This document shows, piece after piece, positions 27,194 through 35,982 of a stretch of 64,000 nucleotides of DNA. The DNA is from Fredinandcohnia onubensis (GTDB taxonomy: Bacteria; Bacillota; Bacilli; Bacillales; Bacillaceae_L): positions 124,001 to 188,000 of the forward strand of contig NZ_JAPSKV010000001.1 in NCBI RefSeq assembly GCF_031181385.1, written 5' to 3'. How positions within the stretch are numbered: the stretch's first letter is position 1; every line of letters starts with the position of its first letter. The position numbers were made by a program, and so were the translations under genes. The notes under the pieces are model-generated. The model saw only the letters and a list, made by a program, of their open reading frames with translations. It had not been told where the DNA came from and did not search any database.

Positions 27194-27207
27194 TGACAAC
27201 GCTTACA
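27194..27207 (+). promoter_or_regulatory. cre-like site (CcpA)
   Basis: TGACAACGCTTACA matches 13 of 14 positions of the catabolite responsive element TGWAANCGNTNWCA. It lies about 73 bases downstream of the predicted start point, where CcpA would act as a roadblock. Confidence 0.5.
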
Positions 27208-27227
27208 TTATGAGGAGTGAACCTGTC

Positions 27228-27407
27228 ATGATCTTATACTTAATGCTGTTTATTGTTATTTTTAGCCTTTTTATGGCGTTTAAGCGTAAGCGCCCCTTGT
27301 TTTTACTTCTGCCGTTTGTGTCTATTTTTGGGTATTTTATTTTTGAAATCATCCGTTTTCCAGCACCGCTTGGGGAGACGATTCGTTTTATTTTTAATCT
27401 TGGATAA
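27228..27407 (+). CDS. Small membrane protein of unknown function
   Basis: A 59-residue protein made of two hydrophobic helices (MILYLMLFIVIFSLFMAF and FLLLPFVSIFGYFIFEII) joined by a KRKRP turn. The ATG at 27228 has GAGGAGTG nine bases upstream. Longer in-frame starts at 27168 or 27213 lack a site. I do not recognise a family. It is 101 bases ahead of the symporter small subunit and probably on the same transcript, so it may be an accessory of that transporter. Confidence 0.6.
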   Translation: MILYLMLFIVIFSLFMAFKRKRPLFLLLPFVSIFGYFIFEIIRFPAPLGETIRFIFNLG

Positions 27408-27508
27408 AAGTATTGGAGTATATTGATCAATCTTGAAGGAGGTGATGCAAAAACAAAGGGTACAACCGAAAGTCCAGTCCAATTCTATTTTTATGGAGGT
27501 GCTAGTAG

Positions 27509-27811
27509 TTGAAAAAAGTTGATAAGAAAATTGCGGATGGATACTTTAGGGAAAGAACAAGGAATATTATTATCTATTTAATTATTGGATTTCTTGTCTC
27601 ATTTGGTGTTGTCCTGTTTGCAAGGCCGTTATCCACGTTTTCGGTAAACGGGCTGCCATTCCATTATTTCATGGGGGCGCAGGGTGCAGTTTTAACTTTT
27701 ATCATTATCTTATTTGTAAATGCGAAGGTAAGCGACAAAATTGACCAAAAGTATGGCATTGATGAAGAGAAGAACGAGCAAATTAGTTCTGGAAAAGTGC
27801 TAGATCATTAA
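27509..27811 (+). CDS. DUF4212 sodium/solute symporter small subunit
   Basis: A 100-residue, two-helix protein of the DUF4212 family, the small subunit found next to a specific class of Na+/solute symporters. ADGYFRERTRNIIIYLIIGFLVSFG with the VVLFARPLSTFSVNGLPFHYFMGAQGAV segment is the family signature. The start is TTG behind GGAGGTGCTAGTAG. The large symporter subunit follows after a 214-base gap that holds only a weak CCTGC/GCAGG hairpin (about 27945-27977). Confidence 0.85.
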   Translation: MKKVDKKIADGYFRERTRNIIIYLIIGFLVSFGVVLFARPLSTFSVNGLPFHYFMGAQGAVLTFIIILFVNAKVSDKIDQKYGIDEEKNEQISSGKVLDH

Positions 27812-28025
27812 AACCATTCAACCTAACAAACATTCTCTCAAACTTAGAACCTACGGATATAACAATAACCCCTACATCTAAAGACGTTTCTTAAGTTTCA
27901 AACGAAGTAAGAATCACCCCACACAACATGTCACAAACCTATAAGCCTGCACAAAATTGATAAAAAAAGAGCAGGTTTTCTATTAAAATGTAGTGCCTAT
28001 ATTTGAACCTAAAGGGGGAGGAAGT

Positions 28026-29684
28026 TTGGATACGCAATTTCTGGTCTCATTAATTATTATTTTAGCGTCGTTTGCTCTTTATATAGGGATTGCCATCTTC
28101 AATAGAGCACGGGCGACTTCGGACTTTTATGTAGCAGGACGTGGAGTACCGCCTGTCTACAACGGAATGGCGATTGGGGCAGACTGGATGAGTGCTGCTT
28201 CATTCATCGGAATGGCCGGAACGATCATGGCCCTCGGTTATGGTGGTCTTGCCTATATTATGGGGTGGACAGGTGGATATTTATTATTAACTTTCCTCCT
28301 AGCGCCACAGCTTCGAAAATATGGCCGATACACTGTACCTGAGTTTATCGGGGACCGTTTTGACAGCCATACAGCTCGTATTGTAGCTGCAATCTGTACA
28401 ATCATTATTTCTTTTACATACTCAATTGGGCAGTTATCTGGCTCAGGAGTTGTAATTGGGCGTCTTTTTGAAATTGACGCTAAGGTTGGAACGATGATTG
28501 GGGTTGTGTTAATTGCCTTCTACGCAGCAATGGGTGGAATGAAGGGGATTACTTGGACACAGGTAGCGCAATATATCGTGCTAATTGTAGCATACTTGAT
28601 TCCGGTTATTTTTATCTCCTTACAATTAACAAGCAATCCGCTACCGTGGTTATCTTACGGGAAAATTGTTGAGGAAATTGGCGAGTTAGATCGTCAACTT
28701 GGCTTCACCGAATACTTTGCACCATTTGCAACAGGCTCACAATGGCAGTTCCTTGCATTAATGTTTACGTTAATGTGTGGTACGGCTGGACTTCCACACG
28801 TTATCGTTCGTTTCTATACGGTTTCTACGATGAAAGCAGCTCGTTGGTCAGGAGCTTGGGCGCTTTTATTCATTGGATTATTATATTTATCAGCTCCTGC
28901 ATATGCAGCATTTTCACGTTTCATTCTAATGACTCAGGTGGCCGGTCAAAAAATGACGGAGCTTCCTGCGTGGACGCAAAGCTGGGTTGATACTGGTCTA
29001 TTAAAGCTTGCGGATGCGAATGGTGACGGAATATTGCAGTGGCAGGAAATGACGATTGCAAATGATATTGTCGTTATGGCGACACCTGAGATTGCAAACC
29101 TTGGAGTGTTTGTTATCGGATTAATGGCTGCAGGTGCAATGGCAGCAGCATTATCTACGGCAGGTGGATTGATGATCGCCCTTTCTTCGTCATTTGCTCA
29201 CGATATTTACTATCGTGTCTTAAAGCCAGATGCATCAGAGAAAAATCGCTTGAGTGTAGCACGTTGGTCAATTGCGGTTGCAACTTTAATCGCAGGATTG
29301 GTTGCGTTAAATCCTCCAGGAGCAATTACACAAATCGTGGCCTGGGCCTTTGCGATTGCATCCAGTACGTTCTTCCCAGCACTCGTTCTTGGAGTATGGT
29401 GGAAGCGTTCAAACGCAAAAGGTGTTATCGCCGGAATGATTATCGGATTAGTGGTCGTGTTATCGTATATTTTTGCAGCGAAATACGGCGGCTTCACAAT
29501 TCTTGGTATTATCGATACAGGTGCGGGGATCTTCGGGGCGGCAGCTGGATTCTTAGGAAACATTATTGTTTCACTCATGACCGAGGCGCCATCACAAGCT
29601 AAGCAGGACGAAGTTGTCGATATGCGTTACCCTGAACAAATGGTATACAAAGATGGCGATGTATGGCTTAAAGATGAGGCTTAA
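28026..29684 (+). CDS. Sodium/solute symporter large subunit (ActP-like)
   Basis: A solute:sodium symporter family permease of 552 residues, about 13 helices. FYVAGRGVPPVYNGMAIGADWMSAASFIGMAG and WTGGYLLLTFLLAPQLRKYGRYTVPEFIGDRF are signatures of the acetate-permease-like branch. An unusual inserted extracellular stretch, LADANGDGILQWQEM, reads like an EF-hand loop (DANGDGILQWQE), which could bind calcium. The start is taken as TTG 28026 behind AAAGGGGGAGGAAG. The ATG 33 bases upstream has no site. With the DUF4212 subunit and the two downstream genes it forms a conserved four-gene set. Confidence 0.9.
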   Translation: MDTQFLVSLIIILASFALYIGIAIFNRARATSDFYVAGRGVPPVYNGMAIGADWMSAASFIGMAGTIMALGYGGLAYIMGWTGGYLLLTFLLAPQLRKYGRYTVPEFIGDRFDSHTARIVAAICTIIISFTYSIGQLSGSGVVIGRLFEIDAKVGTMIGVVLIAFYAAMGGMKGITWTQVAQYIVLIVAYLIPVIFISLQLTSNPLPWLSYGKIVEEIGELDRQLGFTEYFAPFATGSQWQFLALMFTLMCGTAGLPHVIVRFYTVSTMKAARWSGAWALLFIGLLYLSAPAYAAFSRFILMTQVAGQKMTELPAWTQSWVDTGLLKLADANGDGILQWQEMTIANDIVVMATPEIANLGVFVIGLMAAGAMAAALSTAGGLMIALSSSFAHDIYYRVLKPDASEKNRLSVARWSIAVATLIAGLVALNPPGAITQIVAWAFAIASSTFFPALVLGVWWKRSNAKGVIAGMIIGLVVVLSYIFAAKYGGFTILGIIDTGAGIFGAAAGFLGNIIVSLMTEAPSQAKQDEVVDMRYPEQMVYKDGDVWLKDEA

Positions 29685-29713
29685 GATAGCCTAGCCACAT
29701 CGAAAAATATCTG

Positions 29714-29750
29714 ACGGTTCTACAGAATAATCCTGTAGAACCGTTTTTAA
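29714..29750 (+). terminator. Terminator or attenuator between symporter and DUF294 gene
   Basis: ACGGTTCTACAG pairs perfectly with CTGTAGAACCGT across seven bases and is followed by TTTTT. The next gene starts 15 bases later without an obvious promoter, so partial read-through is likely. Confidence 0.85.
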
Positions 29751-29764
29751 AAGAGGGAAAAAAC

Positions 29765-31645
29765 ATGGAACAGCTATATAAAATGGTGAAGGAACATCCG
29801 CTTTTTCATGGTTTATCACGAGAAGAATCGTTACATTTATTATCTTTATGCCAGCAAAAATATTATCTGGAATCAGATTTATTGTTTCATGCCAATGAGC
29901 AGCGGGAGGGGTTACTTCTGCTGCTTTCTGGCGTTGCGGAAGTGTTTGTTGGACCACCTGACAATCGGGAGGTTCTCGAAATTTTAAAACCAGGTGAATT
30001 GATTGGGCTTTCCAGTATTGCGGATTTAATTGGAGAGCAAAAACACCACCTAGAGTATCGGGTTGGCGTGATGGCAACTGAGGCGGGACAATGCTTATTA
30101 ATCCCGATCCATGTCGTTGAAAAACGCCTTCATGATCAACATTTTCATCATTACCTTTTTACGCAGCTCGCTATTCGTCTTAGAGAAATTTACAGCTCTT
30201 TAGCAGAGCAGATAACGCTCAGGAAAATGGCGAAGGAAAATGGTACCTTCATCAGAAGAGTGCAGGATATCATGACAAAAAAACTCGTCTCGGTGGAATC
30301 TAGTACAGCCATCAGCGTTGCAGCAAGACTAATGACTGAGCATTGCACGAGCTCTGTCCTTGTCATTGAAAAGAGTAAGTTGCTAGGGATTATCACAGAG
30401 CGAGACCTCGTTTCAAGAGTTATTTCTGAAAAGAAAAATGGAAACACACTTGCATCAGAGGTGATGACGAAAAACCCCATTACCATTTCAAAATATGCCT
30501 ACTATTATGAAGCACTTTCCACTTTTTTTATAAACGGAGTTAAACATTTGCCAGTTGTGGAGAATGGTAAAATCCTAGGAATTATTACACTTTCAAATGT
30601 ATTAAGGCACAATAAGGACAGCATGATGAGAACGATAAAGACCATTGAAGCTGCCAACCATGAAACGTTACCTTCTGTAAAAATGGCCATTTATGATGTT
30701 GTCGATGCTCTCCTTCAAAACGAAGTACCCATTTTTAAAGTACTCGATAGCGTGACAAGACTATATGACCGGCTTGTGAAGAGATGTATAGAGATGGCAA
30801 TTGAGGCACTCTCAAAACGAGAAGGATTACTGCCACCTACTGCATTTTGCTTTTATCAAATGGGGAGCGCAGGCCGTGAAGAGCAATTTTTGCTAACCGA
30901 TCAGGACCATTTTCTTGTATATGATAACAATAGCCTAGAAATAGAAAGTTATTTTTCAAAATTAGGAGAAGAGATCGTTCAATTATTAGAGAAAGCCGGG
31001 TATGCACGTTGTTTAGGGGAGATGATGGCGAGCAATCCAAACTGGCGCGGATCATTGGAAACGTGGATGGGCAGGATTCAATCATGGAGCACAAATGCAA
31101 CGAATCAGAATATGCTTCTCGCTCAGAATTTCTTTTCGTATCGCTATTTATATGGAGAGGAGAAACTTCATAAGGAATTTGAAGCAAGACTCCTTCAACA
31201 AATGAGAAACGCCAAAATTTTTCTGTATCGCCTGCATGAACAGGAACATCACATTCCCTCATTAGAACATCCAATTCGTGCTCTATTTAAATTGGATCGA
31301 AAGCAGTTGGATATTAAAAAAGAAATATTATTTCCATATCACCATTGCTTGCAAATTCTGTCGCTGGAATATGGGATCATTTCGGGTACCCCATTTGAGA
31401 GAATTGATAGATTAGTAGAGAAGAAGGCATTTAGTGATAGTTTTGGAAAGGATGTAAAAGCGGCCGCTTCAGATGTGATGCTACTTTTTGTAAAACAAAG
31501 GTGGCGCCAATATAAAAACAACGAGAAACTCACATCTGTTCTTCATTTTTCCCACTTAACAACGAAGGAAAAGGAAGAACTCATTTTAAGTGTGAAAATT
31601 TTAAAAGAGATTCAAACTCTAGTAAATGCTCACTTCCAAATATGA
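29765..31645 (+). CDS. CNMP-binding / CBS pair / DUF294 nucleotidyltransferase-like protein
   Basis: A 626-residue cytoplasmic regulatory protein. An N-terminal cyclic-nucleotide-binding-like fold (about 1-125, LLSGVAEVFVGPPDNREVLEILKPGELIG) is followed by two CBS domains (about 165-285, DIMTKKLVSVE and EVMTKNPITIS), then a DUF294 nucleotidyltransferase-like domain with GSAGREEQFLLTDQDHFLVYD, in which G-S-x-G-R and D-x-D fit the GlnD/GlnE active-site pattern, and a helical C-terminal domain. In many bacteria this protein sits with the symporter and a DnaQ-like exonuclease, as here. A role in modifying or sensing nucleotides to control uptake is plausible but unproven. Confidence 0.88.
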   Translation: MEQLYKMVKEHPLFHGLSREESLHLLSLCQQKYYLESDLLFHANEQREGLLLLLSGVAEVFVGPPDNREVLEILKPGELIGLSSIADLIGEQKHHLEYRVGVMATEAGQCLLIPIHVVEKRLHDQHFHHYLFTQLAIRLREIYSSLAEQITLRKMAKENGTFIRRVQDIMTKKLVSVESSTAISVAARLMTEHCTSSVLVIEKSKLLGIITERDLVSRVISEKKNGNTLASEVMTKNPITISKYAYYYEALSTFFINGVKHLPVVENGKILGIITLSNVLRHNKDSMMRTIKTIEAANHETLPSVKMAIYDVVDALLQNEVPIFKVLDSVTRLYDRLVKRCIEMAIEALSKREGLLPPTAFCFYQMGSAGREEQFLLTDQDHFLVYDNNSLEIESYFSKLGEEIVQLLEKAGYARCLGEMMASNPNWRGSLETWMGRIQSWSTNATNQNMLLAQNFFSYRYLYGEEKLHKEFEARLLQQMRNAKIFLYRLHEQEHHIPSLEHPIRALFKLDRKQLDIKKEILFPYHHCLQILSLEYGIISGTPFERIDRLVEKKAFSDSFGKDVKAAASDVMLLFVKQRWRQYKNNEKLTSVLHFSHLTTKEKEELILSVKILKEIQTLVNAHFQI

Positions 31646-31658
31646 AAGGAGGGAGCCT

Positions 31659-32321
31659 GTGTTTTTTGGCAAAAAGCCACTTTTTCAGCAACTTTTTAAG
31701 GAAATACCGTTATCTACTCCAATTGAGGAGATTTCGTTTACCGTTTTTGATACAGAAACGACGGGGTTTCGGGTTTCGACCGTCGATCGTTTAATAGAAA
31801 TTGCTGCTGTTCAGGTAAAAGGATTGAGGGTTTGTGAAAAGGAACAATTTCATACGTTTATAAACCCTAAACGACAAATTTCTCAGGAAATAATCGAATT
31901 GACAGGAATCACAGATAAAAAGGTCGAAAACGCTCCGACATCTATTGAAGGAATCACAAGTCTTTTTCATTTTATAAAGGAACACAACAGTAGCTGTTTG
32001 GTTGGACATTATGTATCGTTTGACATTTGTGCGCTTAAAAGTGAACTGAAACGGGAAAAATTTAGTTTAGTGCGGATGCCAACGATTGATACGTTGGATT
32101 TGATCGGATATTTTTCCCCGTCTTATGATATGCGGGATCTGCACAGATACGCTCAGAATTTTGGAACGAGAATGTATGATCGTCATTCAGCAAAAGGTGA
32201 TGCCTTAACGACAGCCTATCTCTTTGTCGAACTCCTTCACAATTTTAAAAGCCGAGGAAAACGAACTTGGGGTGATCTTCTCCAAGCGACAGAAAATAAT
32301 CAGAATCATTTTTTTAGATAA
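31659..32321 (+). CDS. DnaQ-like 3'-5' exonuclease
   Basis: A 220-residue DEDDh exonuclease. Exo I is FDTETTGF, Exo II VGHYVSFDIC and Exo III YDRHSAKGDAL, so all four acidic residues and the His are present. The start is GTG 31659 behind AAGGAGGGAG, 13 bases after the DUF294 stop. It is the fourth member of the symporter cluster and a terminator follows. The substrate is unknown. Small DnaQ-like enzymes act on DNA, RNA or nucleotide conjugates. Confidence 0.88.
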   Translation: MFFGKKPLFQQLFKEIPLSTPIEEISFTVFDTETTGFRVSTVDRLIEIAAVQVKGLRVCEKEQFHTFINPKRQISQEIIELTGITDKKVENAPTSIEGITSLFHFIKEHNSSCLVGHYVSFDICALKSELKREKFSLVRMPTIDTLDLIGYFSPSYDMRDLHRYAQNFGTRMYDRHSAKGDALTTAYLFVELLHNFKSRGKRTWGDLLQATENNQNHFFR

Positions 32322-32337
32322 CGGGTTGTCCAACGGC

Positions 32338-32379
32338 TAAAAATGGCCTGTCTTATTCGGTAGAACAAGCCATTTTTAA
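32338..32379 (+). terminator. Terminator of the symporter/exonuclease unit
   Basis: AAAAATGGCcTGT faces ACAaGCCATTTTT, and a T-rich tail follows. Confidence 0.75.
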
Positions 32380-32479
32380 AAATATTTTGATAAAACCCTT
32401 GTCCCTCTTGACTTTTATAGCATAATCCCTCAACCAAGCTAATAAAATGGTTACAAACCTAACAAAGAGAGTGTTTGAG

Positions 32480-32559
32480 GTGAGGGGGCGTATACCGTCT
32501 TCAAAGTTCCAGCAAAACATATGACGAATATTGTTCAAATACTACATCTTCTTCGTTGA
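32480..32559 (+). other. Leader mini-ORF chain upstream of spoIIID (usd-like)
   Basis: GTG at 32480 within a strong GAGGTGAGGGGG tract opens a 14-codon frame (starting RGRIPSSKF) that ends in TGA at 32522-32524. ATG at 32521 overlaps that stop and opens a 12-codon frame (TNIVQILHLLR) ending in TGA at 32557-32559, which in turn overlaps a TTG in the spoIIID frame. In B. subtilis, translation of spoIIID requires translation of the short upstream ORF usd. I infer this leader plays that part. Exact start codons are uncertain. Confidence 0.5.
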
Positions 32560-32615
32560 AGCATGAACGCGTCTCATTTCACACTTCTCACATCCATATA
32601 GGGAGGGCGAGTAGT

Positions 32616-32891
32616 GTGCACGATTACATCAAAGAACGAACTATCAAGATTGGAAAGTATATCGTGGAGACAAGAAAAACAGTTCGCGTCATTGCGAAGG
32701 AATTTGGCGTTTCCAAAAGTACTGTCCATAAAGATTTAACTGAAAGGCTACCTGAAATCAATCCCGAATTGGCAAATGAAGTAAAAGAAATCCTTGATTA
32801 TCATAAATCAATACGACATTTACGGGGTGGAGAGGCGACAAAGCTAAAGTACAAGAAAGAGGAAGAGCTACAAGAAGAACCAGTGAAATAA
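32616..32891 (+). CDS. spoIIID: Sporulation transcriptional regulator SpoIIID
   Basis: Mother-cell DNA-binding protein that reshapes the sigma-E regulon and supports sigK expression. The 91 residues match the usual 93. HDYIKERTIKIGKYIVETRKTVRVIAKEFGVSKSTVHKDLTERL contains the helix-turn-helix. The basic C-terminal helix contacts DNA as well. The start is GTG 32616, behind GGGAGGGCGAGTA. The frame is open further upstream to TTG 32556, but family length supports the shorter form. mbl follows 148 bases later, as in B. subtilis. Confidence 0.96.
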   Translation: MHDYIKERTIKIGKYIVETRKTVRVIAKEFGVSKSTVHKDLTERLPEINPELANEVKEILDYHKSIRHLRGGEATKLKYKKEEELQEEPVK

Positions 32892-33039
32892 CATGCCTGT
32901 GACTTTCTTTCTTGCATTTACGACATTTTCCTACAAAAAAATTACAAAATATCTATTTTATATGGTAAATTGTGATACAATATATTATTAGGAAAATAGA
33001 TGCATTTTTGTTTAAAATGCAAGGAGGAAAGTTACTCAA

Positions 33040-34041
33040 ATGTTAGCTAGGGATATCGGTATTGATCTAGGAACTGCAAACGTGCTCATACACGTAAAAG
33101 GCAAAGGAATTGTATTAAATGAGCCATCTGTAGTGGCATTAGATAAAAACACTGGCAAGGTTTTAGCCGTTGGTGAAGAAGCAAGACGCATGGTGGGTCG
33201 TACACCAGGTAATATTATTGCGATCCGACCTTTAAAAGACGGTGTTATTGCAGATTTTGATGTAACAGAAGCTATGTTAAAGCACTTTATTAATAAGTTA
33301 AATGTCAAAGGATTTCTTTCAAAGCCAAGAATCCTAATTTGTTGTCCAACGAATATTACTTCTGTTGAGCAAAAGGCAATCAAGGAAGCAGCTGAAAAAA
33401 GCGGTGGGAAGAAAATCTATCTTGAGGAAGAACCAAAAGTGGCTGCGATTGGAGCAGGCATGGACATTTTCCAACCAAGCGGAAATATGGTAGTTGATAT
33501 TGGCGGTGGTACTACAGATGTGGCTGTACTATCGATGGGCGATATCGTTACCGCCTCATCCATCAAAATGGCTGGGGACACGTTTGATGCGGAAATTCTA
33601 AGCTATATTAAGCGTCAGTACAAGCTGTTAATCGGTGAAAGAACAGCTGAGAATATTAAGATTCAGGTAGCAACGGTATTCCCGGATTCACGTAATGAAG
33701 AAATTGACATTCGTGGTCGTGACATGGTGACTGGTTTACCACGCACACTTACAATTAAATCTGGTGAGATTGAAAAAGCACTACGTGAGCCGGTTTCTGC
33801 AATTGTACAAGCTGCGAAAAGTGTACTTGAACGTACACCACCTGAGCTTTCTGCTGACATCATCGACCGCGGTGTGATTTTAACGGGTGGTGGTGCATTG
33901 CTTCACGGAATCGATCAGCTTTTAGCTGAGGAATTGCGCGTACCTGTGTTAATTGCTGAAAACCCAATGGAATGTGTCGCAATCGGTACAGGCGTCATGC
34001 TTGAAAACTTGGACAAGCTTCCACGAAGAAAATTAGTCTAA
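33040..34041 (+). CDS. mbl: Rod shape-determining protein Mbl (MreB-like actin)
   Basis: Bacterial actin homologue of 333 residues that guides lateral cell-wall synthesis from the inner face of the membrane. The N-terminal DIGIDLGTANVLIHVKGKGIVLNEPSVVA, the phosphate-2 loop VVDIGGGTTDVAVLS and the adenosine motif GVILTGGGALLHGIDQLL are all present. Position between spoIIID and flhO identifies it as Mbl rather than MreB or MreBH. The ATG follows AAGGAGGAAAG. An -10 like TACAAT lies near 32976. Confidence 0.96.
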   Translation: MLARDIGIDLGTANVLIHVKGKGIVLNEPSVVALDKNTGKVLAVGEEARRMVGRTPGNIIAIRPLKDGVIADFDVTEAMLKHFINKLNVKGFLSKPRILICCPTNITSVEQKAIKEAAEKSGGKKIYLEEEPKVAAIGAGMDIFQPSGNMVVDIGGGTTDVAVLSMGDIVTASSIKMAGDTFDAEILSYIKRQYKLLIGERTAENIKIQVATVFPDSRNEEIDIRGRDMVTGLPRTLTIKSGEIEKALREPVSAIVQAAKSVLERTPPELSADIIDRGVILTGGGALLHGIDQLLAEELRVPVLIAENPMECVAIGTGVMLENLDKLPRRKLV

Positions 34042-34051
34042 TACGTAATTG

Positions 34052-34080
34052 AGGACCTTTCCGACTCGGCAGGTCCTTTC
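34052..34080 (+). terminator. Probable terminator after mbl
   Basis: AGGACCT and AGGTCCT form a stem around a 12-base loop. Only TTTC follows, so termination may be weak. Confidence 0.5.
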
Positions 34081-34191
34081 TAACATTTCAACATTTTTAT
34101 TACGTGGCTAAAATTTACAGATGAAGAAATAGGAATTTCCTACTATAATAAAAGTAGTATTATTGTTCGGAAAGAAAAATGAGGTGAGTTC

Positions 34192-35028
34192 ATGTTACGT
34201 GGATTTTATTCTGCAGCATCTGGAATGCTTGCTGGGCAGCGTCGTACGGAAATGTTAACGAATAACATTGCTAATGCTAATACACCTGGCTACAAAGTGG
34301 ACCAAGGTTCCTTGCGTGCTTTCCCTGAAATGTTAATGCAACGTCTAGAGGGTGTACAAAGTCCTGCTAAAAATGGTGGTACCCTTCGTACAGCAAGTAC
34401 GATTGGTGGACTAAATACAGGTGTGTATATGCAAGAAATGATTCCACTGTTCAAGCAAGGGGATATCCGCGAAACAGGACTCTCCACAGATGTGGCATTA
34501 GTGGACGGGAATTTACCGATCAATCCTGAGACTAACAAACCGGGCTCTTTGTTTTTTGCAGTTCAAAATGCAAATGGTGATGTGAGATACACGAGAAATG
34601 GAAACTTCACGGTTGACCCAACCGGTTATTTAACAACTAACGAAGGTTTTTACGTACTAGATGAGAATGGAAATCGAATCCAGGTCGATAGTACTCAATA
34701 CGAGGTTACTGCGGATGGCCGTGTTCTTGTAAATGGGCTTGCCCAAACGCGTCTTGGCATTGCTTACTCAGAAAATCCACAAAACCTAACTAAAGAGGGA
34801 AATGGACTATTCCGTACGAATGATGGTTTGGTGTTACCTAATGCGACGGCAAATCCTGAAGTGTCGTTTACGTTAAAACAAGGATTTCTTGAAGGCTCAA
34901 ATGTGGACGTTACACAGGCAATGACGGAAATGATGACAGCATACCGTACATTTGAAGCTAATCAAAAAGTTCTTCAGGCGTATGATAAGAGTATGGACAA
35001 AGCGGTTAACGAGATTGGAAGATTATAA
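34192..35028 (+). CDS. flhO: Flagellar basal body/hook rod protein FlhO
   Basis: A FlgF/FlgG-type rod or hook-basal protein of 278 residues, exported through the flagellar type III machinery. The N-terminal SAASGMLAGQRRTEMLTNNIANANTPGYK is the flg_bb_rod signature, and the C-terminal EGSNVDVTQAMTEMMTAYRTFEANQKVLQAYD is the D0 helix. The ATG follows GAGGTGAGTTC. flhP follows 93 bases later. In B. subtilis flhO and flhP likewise follow mbl and are needed for hook assembly. Confidence 0.93.
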   Translation: MLRGFYSAASGMLAGQRRTEMLTNNIANANTPGYKVDQGSLRAFPEMLMQRLEGVQSPAKNGGTLRTASTIGGLNTGVYMQEMIPLFKQGDIRETGLSTDVALVDGNLPINPETNKPGSLFFAVQNANGDVRYTRNGNFTVDPTGYLTTNEGFYVLDENGNRIQVDSTQYEVTADGRVLVNGLAQTRLGIAYSENPQNLTKEGNGLFRTNDGLVLPNATANPEVSFTLKQGFLEGSNVDVTQAMTEMMTAYRTFEANQKVLQAYDKSMDKAVNEIGRL

Positions 35029-35121
35029 GAAAAGCGCTAAGCGTGCCGGATTATTGGCTTATGAACTAGAGCCGATGGCACCTGAAGCTAGACATATAAG
35101 AAATGGTAGGGAGGTCTTCAG

Positions 35122-35964
35122 ATGCGCTCGATGATTACAGCAACTAATACGATGAGTCAGCTACAAAAACAGCTTGATACAATTGGGCATAATATAGCCA
35201 ATACTGACACGACCGGTTATAAAAAACGCCAGGTCAACTTTAGTGAGCTTTTAACCCAACAGTTCAATAACCAACCAGTCGCTACGCAGGAAGAAGGCCG
35301 CTTGACCCCAAATGGTGTTCGTGTAGGTGTTGGTGCAAAACTCGGTTCTACAAATATGATGATGACCCAAGGTGCGATTAAAACAACGGACCGTGAACTT
35401 GATATTGCCTTTACAAAGGAGAATCAATTTCTTCAAATTTTAGTGGATGAAAATGGGGTTCAAGTTCCTCGATTCACAAGGGATGGGGCGCTTTATTTAT
35501 CACCAGCTAATGATGGAACTAATCGTGTTGCCCTTGTGACAAGCGGTGGCAATCCTGTACTTGATCAAGACGGGGAACCAATTGCATTTGTTGATGGATT
35601 TAAGGAAATTCAAATTTCAGCAAACGGGGAGATAACGGTTGTCCCTGAAGCAGGTGCGCCGCTACGATTCAATCTGTCCGTTGTTGAAGTGCAAAAACCA
35701 CAGTTACTTCAAGCAGTAGGTCAAAATCAATTTGCGTTACCTGATTTAGCGGAGCTTGGAATCCCAGCTGATGACGTATTCGTCTCTCTTCAAGGGGCTT
35801 TACGTGAACAAGTAAGCTTGCAACAAGGAGCACTTGAACAATCGAACGTTAATTTAACAACCGAAATGTCAGATCTACTACTGACACAACGCTCCTACCA
35901 ATTCAATGCAAAATCAATCTCCATCTCAGACCAAATGATGGGGCTAGTGAACGGCTTACGATAA
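35122..35964 (+). CDS. flhP: Flagellar basal body/hook rod protein FlhP
   Basis: Second rod-type protein of 280 residues with the same architecture. ITATNTMSQLQKQLDTIGHNIANTDTTGYKKRQVNFSEL is the N-terminal D0 segment and EQSNVNLTTEMSDLLLTQRSYQFNAKSISISDQM the C-terminal one. The ATG follows GGTAGGGAGGTCTTCAG. It forms an operon with flhO. No terminator is visible directly after it, and the dyad element at 35983 lies 19 bases past the stop. Confidence 0.93.
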   Translation: MRSMITATNTMSQLQKQLDTIGHNIANTDTTGYKKRQVNFSELLTQQFNNQPVATQEEGRLTPNGVRVGVGAKLGSTNMMMTQGAIKTTDRELDIAFTKENQFLQILVDENGVQVPRFTRDGALYLSPANDGTNRVALVTSGGNPVLDQDGEPIAFVDGFKEIQISANGEITVVPEAGAPLRFNLSVVEVQKPQLLQAVGQNQFALPDLAELGIPADDVFVSLQGALREQVSLQQGALEQSNVNLTTEMSDLLLTQRSYQFNAKSISISDQMMGLVNGLR

Positions 35965-35982
35965 CTTTATTCAGCGTGAACC

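Noticed and set aside
32395-32425. Sigma-E promoter for spoIIID (CATAATCC)
   Set aside because: The -10 like CATA is present, but no acceptable -35 lies 13-15 bases upstream.
32353-32538. Minus-strand 61-residue protein opposite the spoIIID leader
   Set aside because: It overlaps a terminator and the usd-like leader, and no good ribosome site precedes it.
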